Positions 18,184 to 27,471 of a stretch of DNA of 64,000 nucleotides are shown here, in pieces. This DNA comes from Rhodospirillaceae bacterium. GTDB taxonomy: Bacteria > Pseudomonadota > Alphaproteobacteria > Kiloniellales > DSM-21159. The notes beneath the pieces were generated by a model. The model ran no database searches. It was given only the letters and a program-made list of their open reading frames with translations, and had not been told where the DNA came from. The DNA lies in the NCBI GenBank assembly GCA_006969625.1, contig CP030885.1, forward strand, positions 1,116,001 through 1,180,000, given 5' to 3'. The position numbers and the translations under genes are program-made. Position 1 is the first letter of the stretch, and every line of letters starts with the position of its first letter.

Positions 18184-19963
18184 TCGCGTAGCCCTGCATG
18201 AAGCGCGGGTTGGCCGCCGCCTTGAGCAGCCCGTCGGGCTCGCGCGCGGCGGCGGAGACGCGGCCGAGCGACCAGGGCTCGCGCACCTCCACCCGGTGGC
18301 CGCGGCGCTTCAGCTCGGCGACGGTCGCCTCGGGGAAGCGCGACTCGACGGCCAGGCTGCCCAGGTCGGCGGTGCGTGGCCAGAAGGAGCTGGGCATGTG
18401 GTCGGTCTGGAAGGCGGGATGATCGATCGCCGCCTGCAGGTTCAGACCGTGCACCACGTGGCGCAGGAAGACCGCCAGGCTCCACTGGTCCTGGTAGTCG
18501 CCGCCGGGGGTACCGAAGACCATGTACGGCCGGCCCTCGCGCAGCACCAGGTTGACCGACAGCGTGGTGCGCGGGCGCTTGCCCGGCTCCAGGCTGGCCG
18601 GCATGCCCGGCTCCAGCCAGAACATCTGGGCGCGCGAGTTCAGGCAGAAGCCGAGTTCCGGAATGGTCGGGCTGGACTGCAGCCAGCCGCCCGAGGGCGT
18701 GGCGCCGACCATGTTGCCCCAGCGGTCGATGACGTCCAGGTGGCAAGTGTCGCCGTTCGTCCCGCCATCCGTCTGCACGGTCGGCTCGCCGCCGCCGAGC
18801 GCCGCCGCGTCGCCGCTGGCGGTCGATTGCGGCAGGGACTCGGCCTGGCGCTCGAAACCGGCGATGCGGCCGGGCCGCAGCTCCAGCGAGGCGCGCTCGC
18901 CGATCAGCGCCCGCCGTTCGGCTGCGTAGGAGTCGGACAGCAGCCTGTCGCGCGGCACCTCCACGAACGTCGGGTCGCCGTAGTAGGCCTCGCGGTCGGC
19001 GAAGGCCAACTTGGCCGCCTCGACCACGGTGTGCACGAAGTCCGGCCCGTCCGGGGGCATCTCCTCCAGCGGGAAGCCGTCCAGCAGGGCGAGCTGCTGC
19101 AGGAACACCGGCCCCTGGCTCCAGACGTCGCCCTTCAGCACGGTGTGGCCGCGGAAGTCGCGGGCGAGCGGGTCTTCGTAGTGCGCCTGCCAGCCGGCCA
19201 TGTCCTGGGCGGTGAGCACGCCGGTGTGGCGTTCGCCGGAACTGTCCATCGCCTCGGTGTGCGTCGCGAAGTGCTCGACCGCCTCGGCGACGAAGCCCTG
19301 CGACCAGGCGCGGCGGAAAGCCTCGATCTGGCGCTCGCGCTCGCCGCCGGCGGATTCGGCCTCGTCCAGCAGGCGCTCGAAGGTGATCGCGAGCTGGGGG
19401 TTTCTGAACAGACTGCCGGCCGCCGGGATCTTGCCGTCGGGCAGCCAGAGCGCGGCCGAGGTCGGCCATTCGTCGCGCAGCAGGTCCTGCACGCGCTCGA
19501 TGAAAGACGGGATCATCGGCGCCAGGGGAAAGCCCGCGCCGGCGTAGTGGATGGCGTACTTGAGCACCTCGCGCGGGGGTAGGGTGCCGTGGTCCCGCAA
19601 GAGCTGCATCCAGGCGTCCACCGCCCCGGGGATCACCGTCGCCAGCAGGCCGGAGCCGGGCACCATGTCCAGCCCCTGGGCGCGGTAGTGCGCGATGGTG
19701 GCGCCGGCCGGGGCCGTGCCCTGGCCGCAGAGGATGCGGCTGGCCCCCGTGCGCGCGTCGTGGAAGACGATCGGCACCTCGCCGCCGGGGCCGTTCAGGT
19801 GCGGCTCCACCACCTGCAGGACGAAGCCTATGGCCACCGCCGCATCGAAGGCGTTGCCGCCGGCCTCCAGCACCGCCATGCCGCTGGCCGAGGCGAGCCA
19901 ATGGGTCGAGGCGCAGGCGCCGAAGGTGCCGCGCAGCTCCGGGCGGGTGGTGAACATGGGCAT
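18173..19963 (-). CDS. Gamma-glutamyltransferase-family hydrolase, no export signal
   Basis: This 596-aa N-terminal-nucleophile hydrolase is homologous to gamma-glutamyltranspeptidase. The predicted self-cleavage site is the Thr in GDTCHLDVID (about residue 400); the second family Thr is Cys here. GGNAFDAAVA, NGPGGE and FGTPGGDYQDQW match the GGT core. There is no signal peptide, so unlike E. coli Ggt it should act in the cytosol. It is divergent from dgcN-dgcA (153 bp between starts) and overlaps the MATE gene. A role in releasing glutamate, perhaps D-glutamate, from gamma-glutamyl compounds is an inference. Confidence 0.88.
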   Translation of the reverse strand: MPMFTTRPELRGTFGACASTHWLASASGMAVLEAGGNAFDAAVAIGFVLQVVEPHLNGPGGEVPIVFHDARTGASRILCGQGTAPAGATIAHYRAQGLDMVPGSGLLATVIPGAVDAWMQLLRDHGTLPPREVLKYAIHYAGAGFPLAPMIPSFIERVQDLLRDEWPTSAALWLPDGKIPAAGSLFRNPQLAITFERLLDEAESAGGERERQIEAFRRAWSQGFVAEAVEHFATHTEAMDSSGERHTGVLTAQDMAGWQAHYEDPLARDFRGHTVLKGDVWSQGPVFLQQLALLDGFPLEEMPPDGPDFVHTVVEAAKLAFADREAYYGDPTFVEVPRDRLLSDSYAAERRALIGERASLELRPGRIAGFERQAESLPQSTASGDAAALGGGEPTVQTDGGTNGDTCHLDVIDRWGNMVGATPSGGWLQSSPTIPELGFCLNSRAQMFWLEPGMPASLEPGKRPRTTLSVNLVLREGRPYMVFGTPGGDYQDQWSLAVFLRHVVHGLNLQAAIDHPAFQTDHMPSSFWPRTADLGSLAVESRFPEATVAELKRRGHRVEVREPWSLGRVSAAAREPDGLLKAAANPRFMQGYAIAR

Positions 19964-20115
19964 GTTCCGGCGGAGGGTGGGAAAGGTCGGAGAAGCGCCG
20001 CAGCATAGCTGCCCCCCGGTCGCGGCGACAAGCTGGTGCCATGCCGTTCAAGCTGATCTATGGTGTGCGCCGCCATACCCGCAGCGCAAAGCTTTCGGAG
20101 GGCTTACGGAGCACC

Positions 20116-21120
20116 ATGAGCATCGCTCACCCCTACCTGATGTTCCTTGGCGACGCGCCCGATCAACTCGCGGCCAAGACGGCGCAGGGCGTCGCCCAGT
20201 GGCGTCCGGAGTGGTGCGTCGGCCAGTTCCGCCTGCCCGACTGCAACGCCGATCTGGGCCTGAAGGACATGAGCCTGGAGGAGGCGGTCGAGGCCGGCGC
20301 CAAGACCCTGATCGTCGGTGTCGCCAACCGCGGCGGGCGCATTTCCGACGAGTGGATCGACGTGCTGGAGCGCGCCCTGCAGCTCGGCATGGACCTCGCC
20401 AGCGGGCTGCACCGCAAGCTCGGCGACATTCCTGTGCTGGTCGCCTCGGCGCAGCAGCACGGACGCCGGCTGTTCGACGTGCGCCACCCGACCCAGGACT
20501 TCGAGGTCGCGACCGGCGCCAAGCGCGAGGGCAAGCGCCTGTTGGCCGTCGGCACCGACTGCTCGGTCGGCAAGATGTACGCGACCCTGGCGCTGGAGCG
20601 GGAGATGCGCAGCCGCGGCCTGAAGGCGGACTTCCGGGCGACCGGCCAGACCGGCATCCTGATCGCCGGTTCGGGCGTGTCGATCGACGCCGTGATCGCC
20701 GACTTCATCTCCGGCGCGGTCGAATGGCTGTCGCCGGACAACGAGCCGGACCACTGGGACCTGATCGAGGGCCAGGGCTCGCTGTTCCACGCCTCCTTCG
20801 CCGGCGTCTCCATGGGGCTGCTGCACGGCGCGCAGGCGGACGCCCTGGTGCTGTGCCACGAGCCGACGCGCCGACACATGCGGGGCCTGCCGCACTATCC
20901 GCTGCCGGATCTGAAGCTGTGCATGGAGCGCAACCTTGAGGCGGCGCAGCTCACCAACCCCGACGTCGCGTTCGTCGGCATCGCCGTCAACACCTCCGGC
21001 CTGGGGCCGGGCAAGGGCGACGACTACCTGAAGCGACTGAGCGACGACTTCGGCCTGCCGGCGGTCGACCCGGTGCGCACCGGCGTCGCCGGCATCGTCG
21101 ACCGGCTGCAGGCGGGCTGA
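20116..21120 (+). CDS. dgcN: D-glutamate N-acetyltransferase (DUF1611 family, DgcN)
   Basis: This 334-aa protein belongs to the DUF1611 family, whose member DgcN acetylates D-glutamate in a described marine bacterial D-glutamate pathway. The C-terminal part has a P-loop-like VGTDCSVGKMY (near residue 155) and EGQGSLFHASFAGVS, both family hallmarks. The ATG at 20116 has an ACGGAG ribosome site. Its stop overlaps the dgcA start (TGATG at 21118-21122). The dgcN-dgcA order and coupling match the known pair, which supports the assignment well. Confidence 0.87.
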   Translation: MSIAHPYLMFLGDAPDQLAAKTAQGVAQWRPEWCVGQFRLPDCNADLGLKDMSLEEAVEAGAKTLIVGVANRGGRISDEWIDVLERALQLGMDLASGLHRKLGDIPVLVASAQQHGRRLFDVRHPTQDFEVATGAKREGKRLLAVGTDCSVGKMYATLALEREMRSRGLKADFRATGQTGILIAGSGVSIDAVIADFISGAVEWLSPDNEPDHWDLIEGQGSLFHASFAGVSMGLLHGAQADALVLCHEPTRRHMRGLPHYPLPDLKLCMERNLEAAQLTNPDVAFVGIAVNTSGLGPGKGDDYLKRLSDDFGLPAVDPVRTGVAGIVDRLQAG

Positions 21121-22103
21121 TGCCGGCGCTCACGGTCAGGCACCAGTCCTTTCCGATCCGCGGCAGCTTCACCATTTCGCGCGGCAGCCGCACGACGGCC
21201 GAGGTGGTCCTGGTCGTGCTGTCCGACGGCGCCCACCGCGGCCGCGGCGAATGCGTGCCCTACGCGCGCTACGGCGAGACGGTCGAGGGCGTGATGGCGG
21301 ATATCGAGGCCCTGCGCGGCGATCTGGAATCGGGAAAGCTCGACCGCCTGGCGCTGCAGGAGGCGCTGCCGGCCGGTGCGGCGCGCAACGCCGTCGACTG
21401 CGCCTTCTGGGACCTGGAGGCCAAGGCCGCCGGCAAGCGGGTGTGGGAGCTCGCCGGCCTGCCGGCGCCACGGCCGCTGACCACCGCCTACACGCTGTCC
21501 CTGGACACGCCGGAGAAGATGGGAGTGGCCGCCGCCGCCAATGCCCAGCGCCCGCTGCTCAAGCTCAAGCTGGCCGGCCCGGAGGATCTGGCCCGTGTCG
21601 AGGCGGTGCGCACCGGCGCGCCGGACGCCAGGCTGGTGGTCGACGCCAACGAAGGCTGGGACGTGGAGACATACATGCGCCTGGCGCCGGAGCTGGGGCG
21701 GCTGGACGTGGCGCTGCTCGAGCAGCCGCTGCCGGCCGAGGCCGACACGCCGCTCGCCGACCTGCCGCGCCACGTGGCGTTGTGCGCCGACGAGTCCTGC
21801 CACGACCGCAGCTCGCTGGCGCATCTGATGGGGCGCTACGACCTGGTCAACATCAAGCTCGACAAGACCGGCGGCCTGACCGAGGCGCTGGCGCTGGAGC
21901 GGGCGGCGGAAGCCGCCGGCTTCGGGATCATGGTCGGCTGCATGCTGGCGACCTCGCTCGCCATGGCGCCGGCCACCCTGCCGGCCCAGCGCGCCCAGGT
22001 GGTCGACCTGGACGGGCCGCTGCTGCTGGCCGAGGACCGCGACCCGCCGCTGCAGATCGACGGCAGCGTCGTCCAGCCGCCGGTGCCGGAGCTGTGGGGC
22101 TGA
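21120..22103 (+). CDS. dgcA: N-acetyl-D-glutamate racemase / dipeptide epimerase family (DgcA)
   Basis: This 327-aa enolase-superfamily enzyme resembles L-Ala-D/L-Glu epimerases. The catalytic pattern is visible in order: KLKLAG (KxK, about 140), VVDANEGW (first metal Asp), LLEQPL (Glu), CADES (Asp) and NIKLDKTGG (Lys). Next to dgcN the expected reaction is racemisation of N-acetyl-D-glutamate to the L form. Without that context it would be called a dipeptide epimerase, and a muropeptide role remains possible. It ends 6 bp before the convergent PEP-carboxylase-like gene. Confidence 0.87.
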   Translation: MPALTVRHQSFPIRGSFTISRGSRTTAEVVLVVLSDGAHRGRGECVPYARYGETVEGVMADIEALRGDLESGKLDRLALQEALPAGAARNAVDCAFWDLEAKAAGKRVWELAGLPAPRPLTTAYTLSLDTPEKMGVAAAANAQRPLLKLKLAGPEDLARVEAVRTGAPDARLVVDANEGWDVETYMRLAPELGRLDVALLEQPLPAEADTPLADLPRHVALCADESCHDRSSLAHLMGRYDLVNIKLDKTGGLTEALALERAAEAAGFGIMVGCMLATSLAMAPATLPAQRAQVVDLDGPLLLAEDRDPPLQIDGSVVQPPVPELWG

Positions 22104-22109
22104 CCCGGC

Positions 22110-25043
22110 TCAGCCGAAGGCGCCGAAGGCGTGCGAGATGCCGACGGTGATTTCCTGCGAGATCTCGAAGGCGCTCTGCATCGGGTCGATCAGCAGGCGG
22201 TTCATCTCGGCGTAGTCCACCGTCTCGGCCCCCTCGTAGGTCGCCGGCTCCTTCAGGCTGTAGTCGGCGGCGATCGGCTGGCGCCGGGGGAAGATGCTGC
22301 GCAGCAGCCGCGTCGCCTCGCGCACCCGCAGGCGCGTTACCAGGTCCATGACGTCGTCCTGCGAGACGTCGTTGCGGGTGGAGAACTTCGGCAGCCGCGC
22401 GGCCAGAAGGAAGATGTGCTGGATCAGCGCGATGCGCAGGGCATGCAGCAGCGCCGGGTCGAGACCCTCGACCGGACGTCCGGTGCCCTGTCCCGTTCCG
22501 TGCCGCGTTTCGGCGCCGATCCCGGACAGCAGGTCGTCCAGATGAATGGCATCCTCGCGCAGGAAAGAGATCAGGCGCAGCATCGAATAGAAGCGCGGGT
22601 CCTGACGCAGGTGCTCGGCCAACAGCAGGCAGGCGTCCTTGTGGCCGCGCTCGCTCTGACCCAGCGGGCGCACCACCCAGTAGGCGCCGTCGAAGAGGTT
22701 GGCGTAGGCCGCCAGCGTGTCGAGGCTGGAAAGGTCGCGCGCCTGGCGGACCAGCTCGACGATGGTCTGCAGCCGCTCGGAGGCGGCGTGCAGACTGGCG
22801 AAGGCCTCGCGGTCGTGACGCAACGCGGTGCCCAGGCCGGCGCAGATGTTGATGGTGTAGCCCATCTGCTGCAGCAGCGCATTGTGCGGGATGGCCCGTA
22901 GGCTGGCGGCGGCCAGGCGATTGTCGCTGCGCCCGTCGAACTGCCGGCTGGAGGTGCGGCTGCCGGTGCCGACCAGCAGGTTGGTGCTGAAGGCCGTCAG
23001 CATGGTGCCGTGGTCCGCATCGGCGAACAGGTTGGTCTGGAAGGCGCGCAGCCGCTCGTGCAGGTCGCGGTTGAACAGGTAGGCGGCATAGAAGGGGTCG
23101 TCGCCCTCGTCCGGAAGCTCTGCGACCCGCGACTCGCCGCGCGCCTCCAGCAGGCCGGTGAGGGTGGCGAGCGCCAGCCGGCGGGTGCCGAAGAAGACGT
23201 AGCCGTCGCCGCCCTGGAAGCTGGTCTCGTGCAGCAGCGCCAGCCCACGCGCGCGGTAGCGCCGCCGCACCCACGGGCTGAGCACGTAGTCGGCGCGCGC
23301 GCGAAAGCCGGCGGGGTGGGCGCCGCGGCCCATCGACTCGCCATGGGTGTCGAAGATCAGCACCTCGGTCGGGCCGAGGGCGCCGGCTTTCTGGGCGCTT
23401 TCGACGACGCCGGCGAGTTGGCCCTGCAGACGCTCCACCGCCAGACTGGCGGTGACCTGGCCGATGAAGCGGCCGGCGTCGGAAAAGCCCGTCTGCACCG
23501 ACAGCCGTCCCCGCCGGCCGACATAGCGGCGGAAGCTGCGGGTCTTCAGCAGCGATTCGACCACCGCCGCGCCGTGCTCCAGTGCCTGCTCGGTCTCGAA
23601 CAGCGGCGAGATGTCGGTGCGGTCGGCGACGTCGAACAGCTTGGCGAAGTAGAGCGCCGCCAGCGGCGTGAAGGGGTGTTCGCATTCGGCGATCAGCAGC
23701 CGGATCGGCTTGTCGCCGTCGATGTGCTTGAGGATCTGCGCGATGGCGATGAACTGGCGGATCGCCGTCGCGCTTTCCAGCGCCAGGGAGGCGAAGTTGA
23801 CGCTCTGCGGATGCAGGGTTTCGATCCGCTCGTCCAGGCGGTTGAGCAGGACGCGGCTGTGCAGCTCGCTCGAGGGGCCCAGCTCCAGCGGCTTGCGGAT
23901 GGCGTTGTGCACCTGGGCGGCGTTGATGCGCAGGTGGACCAGGCCGGCCCCGAGCCCGTAGAGCGCCACCTCGGCGCGCAGCACCGAGAGGTCGACGGCG
24001 GCGCCCCGCGCGCCGGCTCCCTCGACCGACGCGCGCGCTTCGTCGAGCGCGTCGAGCAGCGGCTGTGCGGTGTTGCCGAGCGGGCCGCGGCGCTGCTGCG
24101 TCAGCAGGTTGGCGGCACGCGTCAGGGCCTCGGCGTTCGCCAGGTCGTCCTCGAAGGCGGCGATCTGGATTTCCACTGCCGCCGCCTCCTCGGCGACCAG
24201 GCGCGCCGCCGCAGCCGTCTCCTGGCGTCCGAGCGCCTCGAGCCGGCGGCCGTAGCGTTCGAGCTGCCAGTGCTTCTCCTGCAGGCGGAAGCGGATGCTG
24301 TCGACCCAGGTGATGTCGTTGCGCCCGTCCAGGTCGTAGCCGACCCAGGTCGCCAGGCTGAACGGCGCCGGCTCCAGCTCGTGCCAGCGCTCGGGATAGA
24401 GCTCCGCCGCCGTCTCGATCAGGCTGCGCAGCAGCGTCGCGACGGCGTCCTGGGCGTTCGCCAGGGCGCCGAGCGCCTGCTCGTGCTCGCTGTCCAGGGT
24501 AACGGGGGAGTCGGGGCGGTGGGGCAGGCTGCACAGGGTGCGCTCGATCTCGCTCTGGGGCTTTTCGCCCTCGACCAGATCCGTCAGGAGTCCGCGCAGT
24601 GCCTGCGACATGGCGAAGGTCGGGTGTGCGGTGAAGACGACGCCGTCTTCGGGCCGGCGCCAGCGTGCGGCGAAGCTCTCGAAGTCCAGCGGACGGCCGT
24701 CGGAGGACCGGGCGCTGGCGCGCACCAGCTCGCGCAGGCGCCCCTCGGCCATTGCATCGGCGGCATCGGCACGGCCCGCCGTCACGTCCAGATAGGCGCG
24801 CAGGCGCTCGGCCCGCGCCAGCAGCGCCTCGTCGCACAGCGCCTTGGCCGCCGCCTGCAGGTCGCGCAGCGAGGTGCCGCCGCGCTCCAGCTCGCTCGAA
24901 ATCTCGAAGGCGAGGTGATGCACCGGATTGAACTGCGGCTCGTACCGGGCTCGCTCGCGGTGGCCGGCCAGGCGCTCGCGCCAGGCCTGCAGCAGGGCCT
25001 CGGGCGAGACGGCGCGCTCGTCGTCGACGCGGGCAAGGGTCAT
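22110..25043 (-). CDS. Diverged phosphoenolpyruvate carboxylase-like protein
   Basis: This 977-aa protein is homologous to PEP carboxylase along its length but is altered at key sites. The VLTAHPTE motif is VVFTAHPTFAM (His140 kept, Glu lost). The WMGGDRDGNP motif is WVGYDLDGRND. The HGRGGxxGRGG loop, which binds bicarbonate and phosphate, is THGESMGRGAHP near residue 565, so its first Arg is Glu. SDAGRF and SLRAIPHN are recognisable. Length is normal (880-980). It may have lost or changed activity. It follows the HtrA-like gene by 18 bp on the same strand, which is not a usual context for anaplerotic PEP carboxylase. Confidence 0.8.
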   Translation of the reverse strand: MTLARVDDERAVSPEALLQAWRERLAGHRERARYEPQFNPVHHLAFEISSELERGGTSLRDLQAAAKALCDEALLARAERLRAYLDVTAGRADAADAMAEGRLRELVRASARSSDGRPLDFESFAARWRRPEDGVVFTAHPTFAMSQALRGLLTDLVEGEKPQSEIERTLCSLPHRPDSPVTLDSEHEQALGALANAQDAVATLLRSLIETAAELYPERWHELEPAPFSLATWVGYDLDGRNDITWVDSIRFRLQEKHWQLERYGRRLEALGRQETAAAARLVAEEAAAVEIQIAAFEDDLANAEALTRAANLLTQQRRGPLGNTAQPLLDALDEARASVEGAGARGAAVDLSVLRAEVALYGLGAGLVHLRINAAQVHNAIRKPLELGPSSELHSRVLLNRLDERIETLHPQSVNFASLALESATAIRQFIAIAQILKHIDGDKPIRLLIAECEHPFTPLAALYFAKLFDVADRTDISPLFETEQALEHGAAVVESLLKTRSFRRYVGRRGRLSVQTGFSDAGRFIGQVTASLAVERLQGQLAGVVESAQKAGALGPTEVLIFDTHGESMGRGAHPAGFRARADYVLSPWVRRRYRARGLALLHETSFQGGDGYVFFGTRRLALATLTGLLEARGESRVAELPDEGDDPFYAAYLFNRDLHERLRAFQTNLFADADHGTMLTAFSTNLLVGTGSRTSSRQFDGRSDNRLAAASLRAIPHNALLQQMGYTINICAGLGTALRHDREAFASLHAASERLQTIVELVRQARDLSSLDTLAAYANLFDGAYWVVRPLGQSERGHKDACLLLAEHLRQDPRFYSMLRLISFLREDAIHLDDLLSGIGAETRHGTGQGTGRPVEGLDPALLHALRIALIQHIFLLAARLPKFSTRNDVSQDDVMDLVTRLRVREATRLLRSIFPRRQPIAADYSLKEPATYEGAETVDYAEMNRLLIDPMQSAFEISQEITVGISHAFGAFG

Positions 25044-25061
25044 CGGGCTCTCCGAAAGGGG

Positions 25062-26063
25062 TCAGAAGCTGCCGTCGAGCTTGAGGAAGTCGTAGCGGTC
25101 CACCGAGCGCAGGTTGACCTGGCGGCGGCCCTCCTGGCGCATGACGGTCAACGGCACCTCGACGCCGGCCTCGCCGAGCTGCCAGACCTTCCGGTAGAAG
25201 TCGGCCTGGCCCAGCACCGGCTCGCGCCCGACGGAGACGACGACGTCGCCTTTGCCGAGCCCGGCCCGTTCGGCCGGGCCGCCGCTGCTGACCCGCCGCA
25301 CCATGACCAGACCGCCGACCTCGACGGTTTGCACGCCCAGCCAGGGTTTCGGCGGGGTGCTGGCGCGGCCGTAGCTCAGCAGGTCGTCGTAGATCGGCTT
25401 CAGCGCCCGGATCGGCACGAACATATTGCCTGGCAGGTTGCCTGCCCCAGCGCGCCCGGTCCCGGTCGCGTCGCCGACGGCCAGCGAGCCGATGCCCAGC
25501 AGCTCGCCACGACGGCTGACTAGCGCGGCGCCGCCGTAACCGGGGTGCAGCGGGGCCGTGAAGATGGCGTCGGGCAACAAATACTCCCAATAGCCGGCGA
25601 AGTCGCGCCGCGAAACGACGACGGCCGGCCCGACGCTGCGCTCGCCTTCAGGTGCCGCGACGACCAGCACCTGCGCACGCTCCTCGGCTTCGGCGCTGTC
25701 TCCGAGCGGCATCTCCGGCACGCCCAGCGGCCGATCGGCCCGCACCAGGCCGAAGCCGGTGTCGTAGTCGTAGGCGGCGACCTCGCCGCCGACGATCGCG
25801 CCGCCCGCCAGCAGCAGCTCGACCGATCCGGCCTCCATGATCAGGTAGCCGATGGTCAGGACCAGCCTGTTTTCGGCGTCGATGACCACGCCGGAGCCCT
25901 GCCGCTCGGTGCCGAGGGAGTCGGCGGTCCGGGCGTCGCCCGGCACCAGCGCGCGCACCCCCACGACGGCGTCGAGCGGGTCGAGGGCTTGGGCCCGCGG
26001 CGCCGTGCCGCAGGGCAGCAGCAGGGCGATGGCGACGAGCCCGAAGGCCAGCAAACGCTTCAT
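25062..26063 (-). CDS. HtrA/DegP-like PDZ protein without a catalytic triad
   Basis: This 333-aa exported protein has a signal peptide (about 1-25), a trypsin-like domain and one PDZ domain (about 235-320; PWLGVQTVE, GGPAERAGLGKGDVV). All three catalytic residues appear replaced: the NHVV His position reads GYLI, the DLAV Asp position reads GFGL, and the GNSGGP Ser position reads GYGGAA. The fold markers around them are kept (GSGVVID, PGYGG, LLGIGS). It is therefore probably a non-proteolytic periplasmic binding or chaperone protein. The start at 26063 gives the signal peptide; an upstream frame to 26180 does not. Confidence 0.83.
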   Translation of the reverse strand: MKRLLAFGLVAIALLLPCGTAPRAQALDPLDAVVGVRALVPGDARTADSLGTERQGSGVVIDAENRLVLTIGYLIMEAGSVELLLAGGAIVGGEVAAYDYDTGFGLVRADRPLGVPEMPLGDSAEAEERAQVLVVAAPEGERSVGPAVVVSRRDFAGYWEYLLPDAIFTAPLHPGYGGAALVSRRGELLGIGSLAVGDATGTGRAGAGNLPGNMFVPIRALKPIYDDLLSYGRASTPPKPWLGVQTVEVGGLVMVRRVSSGGPAERAGLGKGDVVVSVGREPVLGQADFYRKVWQLGEAGVEVPLTVMRQEGRRQVNLRSVDRYDFLKLDGSF

Positions 26064-26198
26064 GCTCGCATCTCCCGCTTGCCGTGGATGCGTTGGCCTC
26101 CGCCTGGGCGCTTCCCCTTTGTTGCTTTCCCGATAGGCTAGCACGTCAGCGCGCCGCGGCAAGCGCGCCGCCCCGCCCACGCCCGGCCTACGCCTGGC

Positions 26199-27356
26199 TC
26201 AGTCCTCCAGAAGATATCCGAAGCGGTGCGACAGCGGCTCGGTGCCGACGATCTTGGCCAGCGCCATGCCCGGCGCGACGTAGCGGTGACTGCGCACCGA
26301 TAGCACTAGCCCCTCGGTGGTCGCCTCGACATGCGTCCGGGCGTCCGCCGGGTCTTCCGCGGCGGGGTCCACCAGGTCGCAGATCGGATCGCCCTTTGCC
26401 ACGCGGTCGCCGGGACGCACCTTGTAGACGACGATTCCGGCCGCCGGCGCCTTGAGGCTGTCGGTGGCCGCGAGGTCCGTGGCCCTACAAGCCGGCTCCG
26501 GCAGCGGACCCGGATCGCCGGCCAGCAGGCCGCGGCGCTGAAGAACCCGGTAGAGCGCCCGTGCATCCGCCTCTGCTTGGGCGTCGTCGACGTCCATCCA
26601 GCCCCGCAACTCCACTGTGGCGGCGAGGCAGACCGGTGGGATTGGCACGTCCGGGTAGCGCCGGGCCAGGCGCAGCCAGGGGGTCGAGAAGGCTTCGTCG
26701 AAGGAGGCGCCGCCGGAGTCTTCCGCCAGCAGAACCGCCCGCACGGCCAGTTCGGCCGCCAGGTCCTGGGCTTCGGGCCAATGCTGCGGAATGAGGAAGA
26801 GGTGCGGCAGGGCGAGGTCGTCGCAGTGGAGGTCGAGCACCAGGTCCGCGTCGCAGGCCTCGCGCGCCAGCGCCAGACGCAGAGCCGCCAACGCGGACTG
26901 CGGCCGTTGCTCGGCCAGAGCCGCGCGGAAGGTGGCGCGGATGGCGGCCACGTTGCCGGCCGCATCGTCGGTCAGCCGGCCGTCCAGGCGCTCGGCCGCC
27001 AGCGCCGCCAGGTCCGGCCAATTGCGGTTGAAGTTACCGCCGGCCAGCGCGAACTCGTAGCGACCCATGAGCCGCTGGTCGAAGAACTGCGCCAGACCGA
27101 TCGGATTGGCGTAGGGCACCAGGACGATCTCCCCCGTCACATCGCCGCGCGTGGCGGCGTCGTCAAGAAGGCGCAGGAGATGATGGGCGACCAACAGGCC
27201 GGGCGTCTCGTCGGCGTGCAGCGACGCCTGGATGTAGGCCTTGGGGTGACCGCCGCCGTGCCGCGCTTCGTCCGGCGCGAATCGGTGCAACAGGAGTTGC
27301 TGGCGTGTGCCGGCCGCCGGGCTCGGCAAGGGCACGGCGTGGGTGCGGCGCGGCAT
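26199..27356 (-). CDS. Succinylglutamate desuccinylase/aspartoacylase-family zinc deacylase
   Basis: This 385-aa M14-like enzyme has the zinc motif SLHADETPG (His47, Glu50) and the third ligand His in DLHCDD near 174. GGNFNRNWPDL supplies the substrate-binding Arg/Asn region. A C-terminal beta-barrel (KAPAAGIVVYKVRPGDRV) is typical of the AstE/AspA group that removes acyl groups from amino acids or related amines. No signal peptide is seen, so it is cytosolic. It lies 135 bp upstream of the HtrA-like gene on the same strand. The substrate is unknown. Confidence 0.87.
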   Translation of the reverse strand: MPRRTHAVPLPSPAAGTRQQLLLHRFAPDEARHGGGHPKAYIQASLHADETPGLLVAHHLLRLLDDAATRGDVTGEIVLVPYANPIGLAQFFDQRLMGRYEFALAGGNFNRNWPDLAALAAERLDGRLTDDAAGNVAAIRATFRAALAEQRPQSALAALRLALAREACDADLVLDLHCDDLALPHLFLIPQHWPEAQDLAAELAVRAVLLAEDSGGASFDEAFSTPWLRLARRYPDVPIPPVCLAATVELRGWMDVDDAQAEADARALYRVLQRRGLLAGDPGPLPEPACRATDLAATDSLKAPAAGIVVYKVRPGDRVAKGDPICDLVDPAAEDPADARTHVEATTEGLVLSVRSHRYVAPGMALAKIVGTEPLSHRFGYLLED

Positions 27357-27450
27357 GGCGGGTTGTGTCCTCGAATCACACTTTGGCGCTGCAACCTCGC
27401 GCTGCAGCACATGCGGGTCAAGACGGCGAAATCAGGTGGTTACGGAGTTG

Positions 27451-27471
27451 TTGCAATGCATGATGTTGCAA
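27451..27471. promoter_or_regulatory. Paired TTGCAA palindromes upstream of the deacylase gene
   Basis: Two copies of the palindrome TTGCAA (27451-27456, 27466-27471) are spaced 15 bases centre to centre, about 100 bp upstream of the deacylase start. Further TGCAA/TTGCA copies lie at 27490-27532. This could be an operator, but no known regulator can be named. Confidence 0.3.

Noticed and set aside
23010..25523. An 837-codon plus-strand open frame
   Set aside because: It lies antisense to the PEP-carboxylase-like gene and has no start signal or homology.
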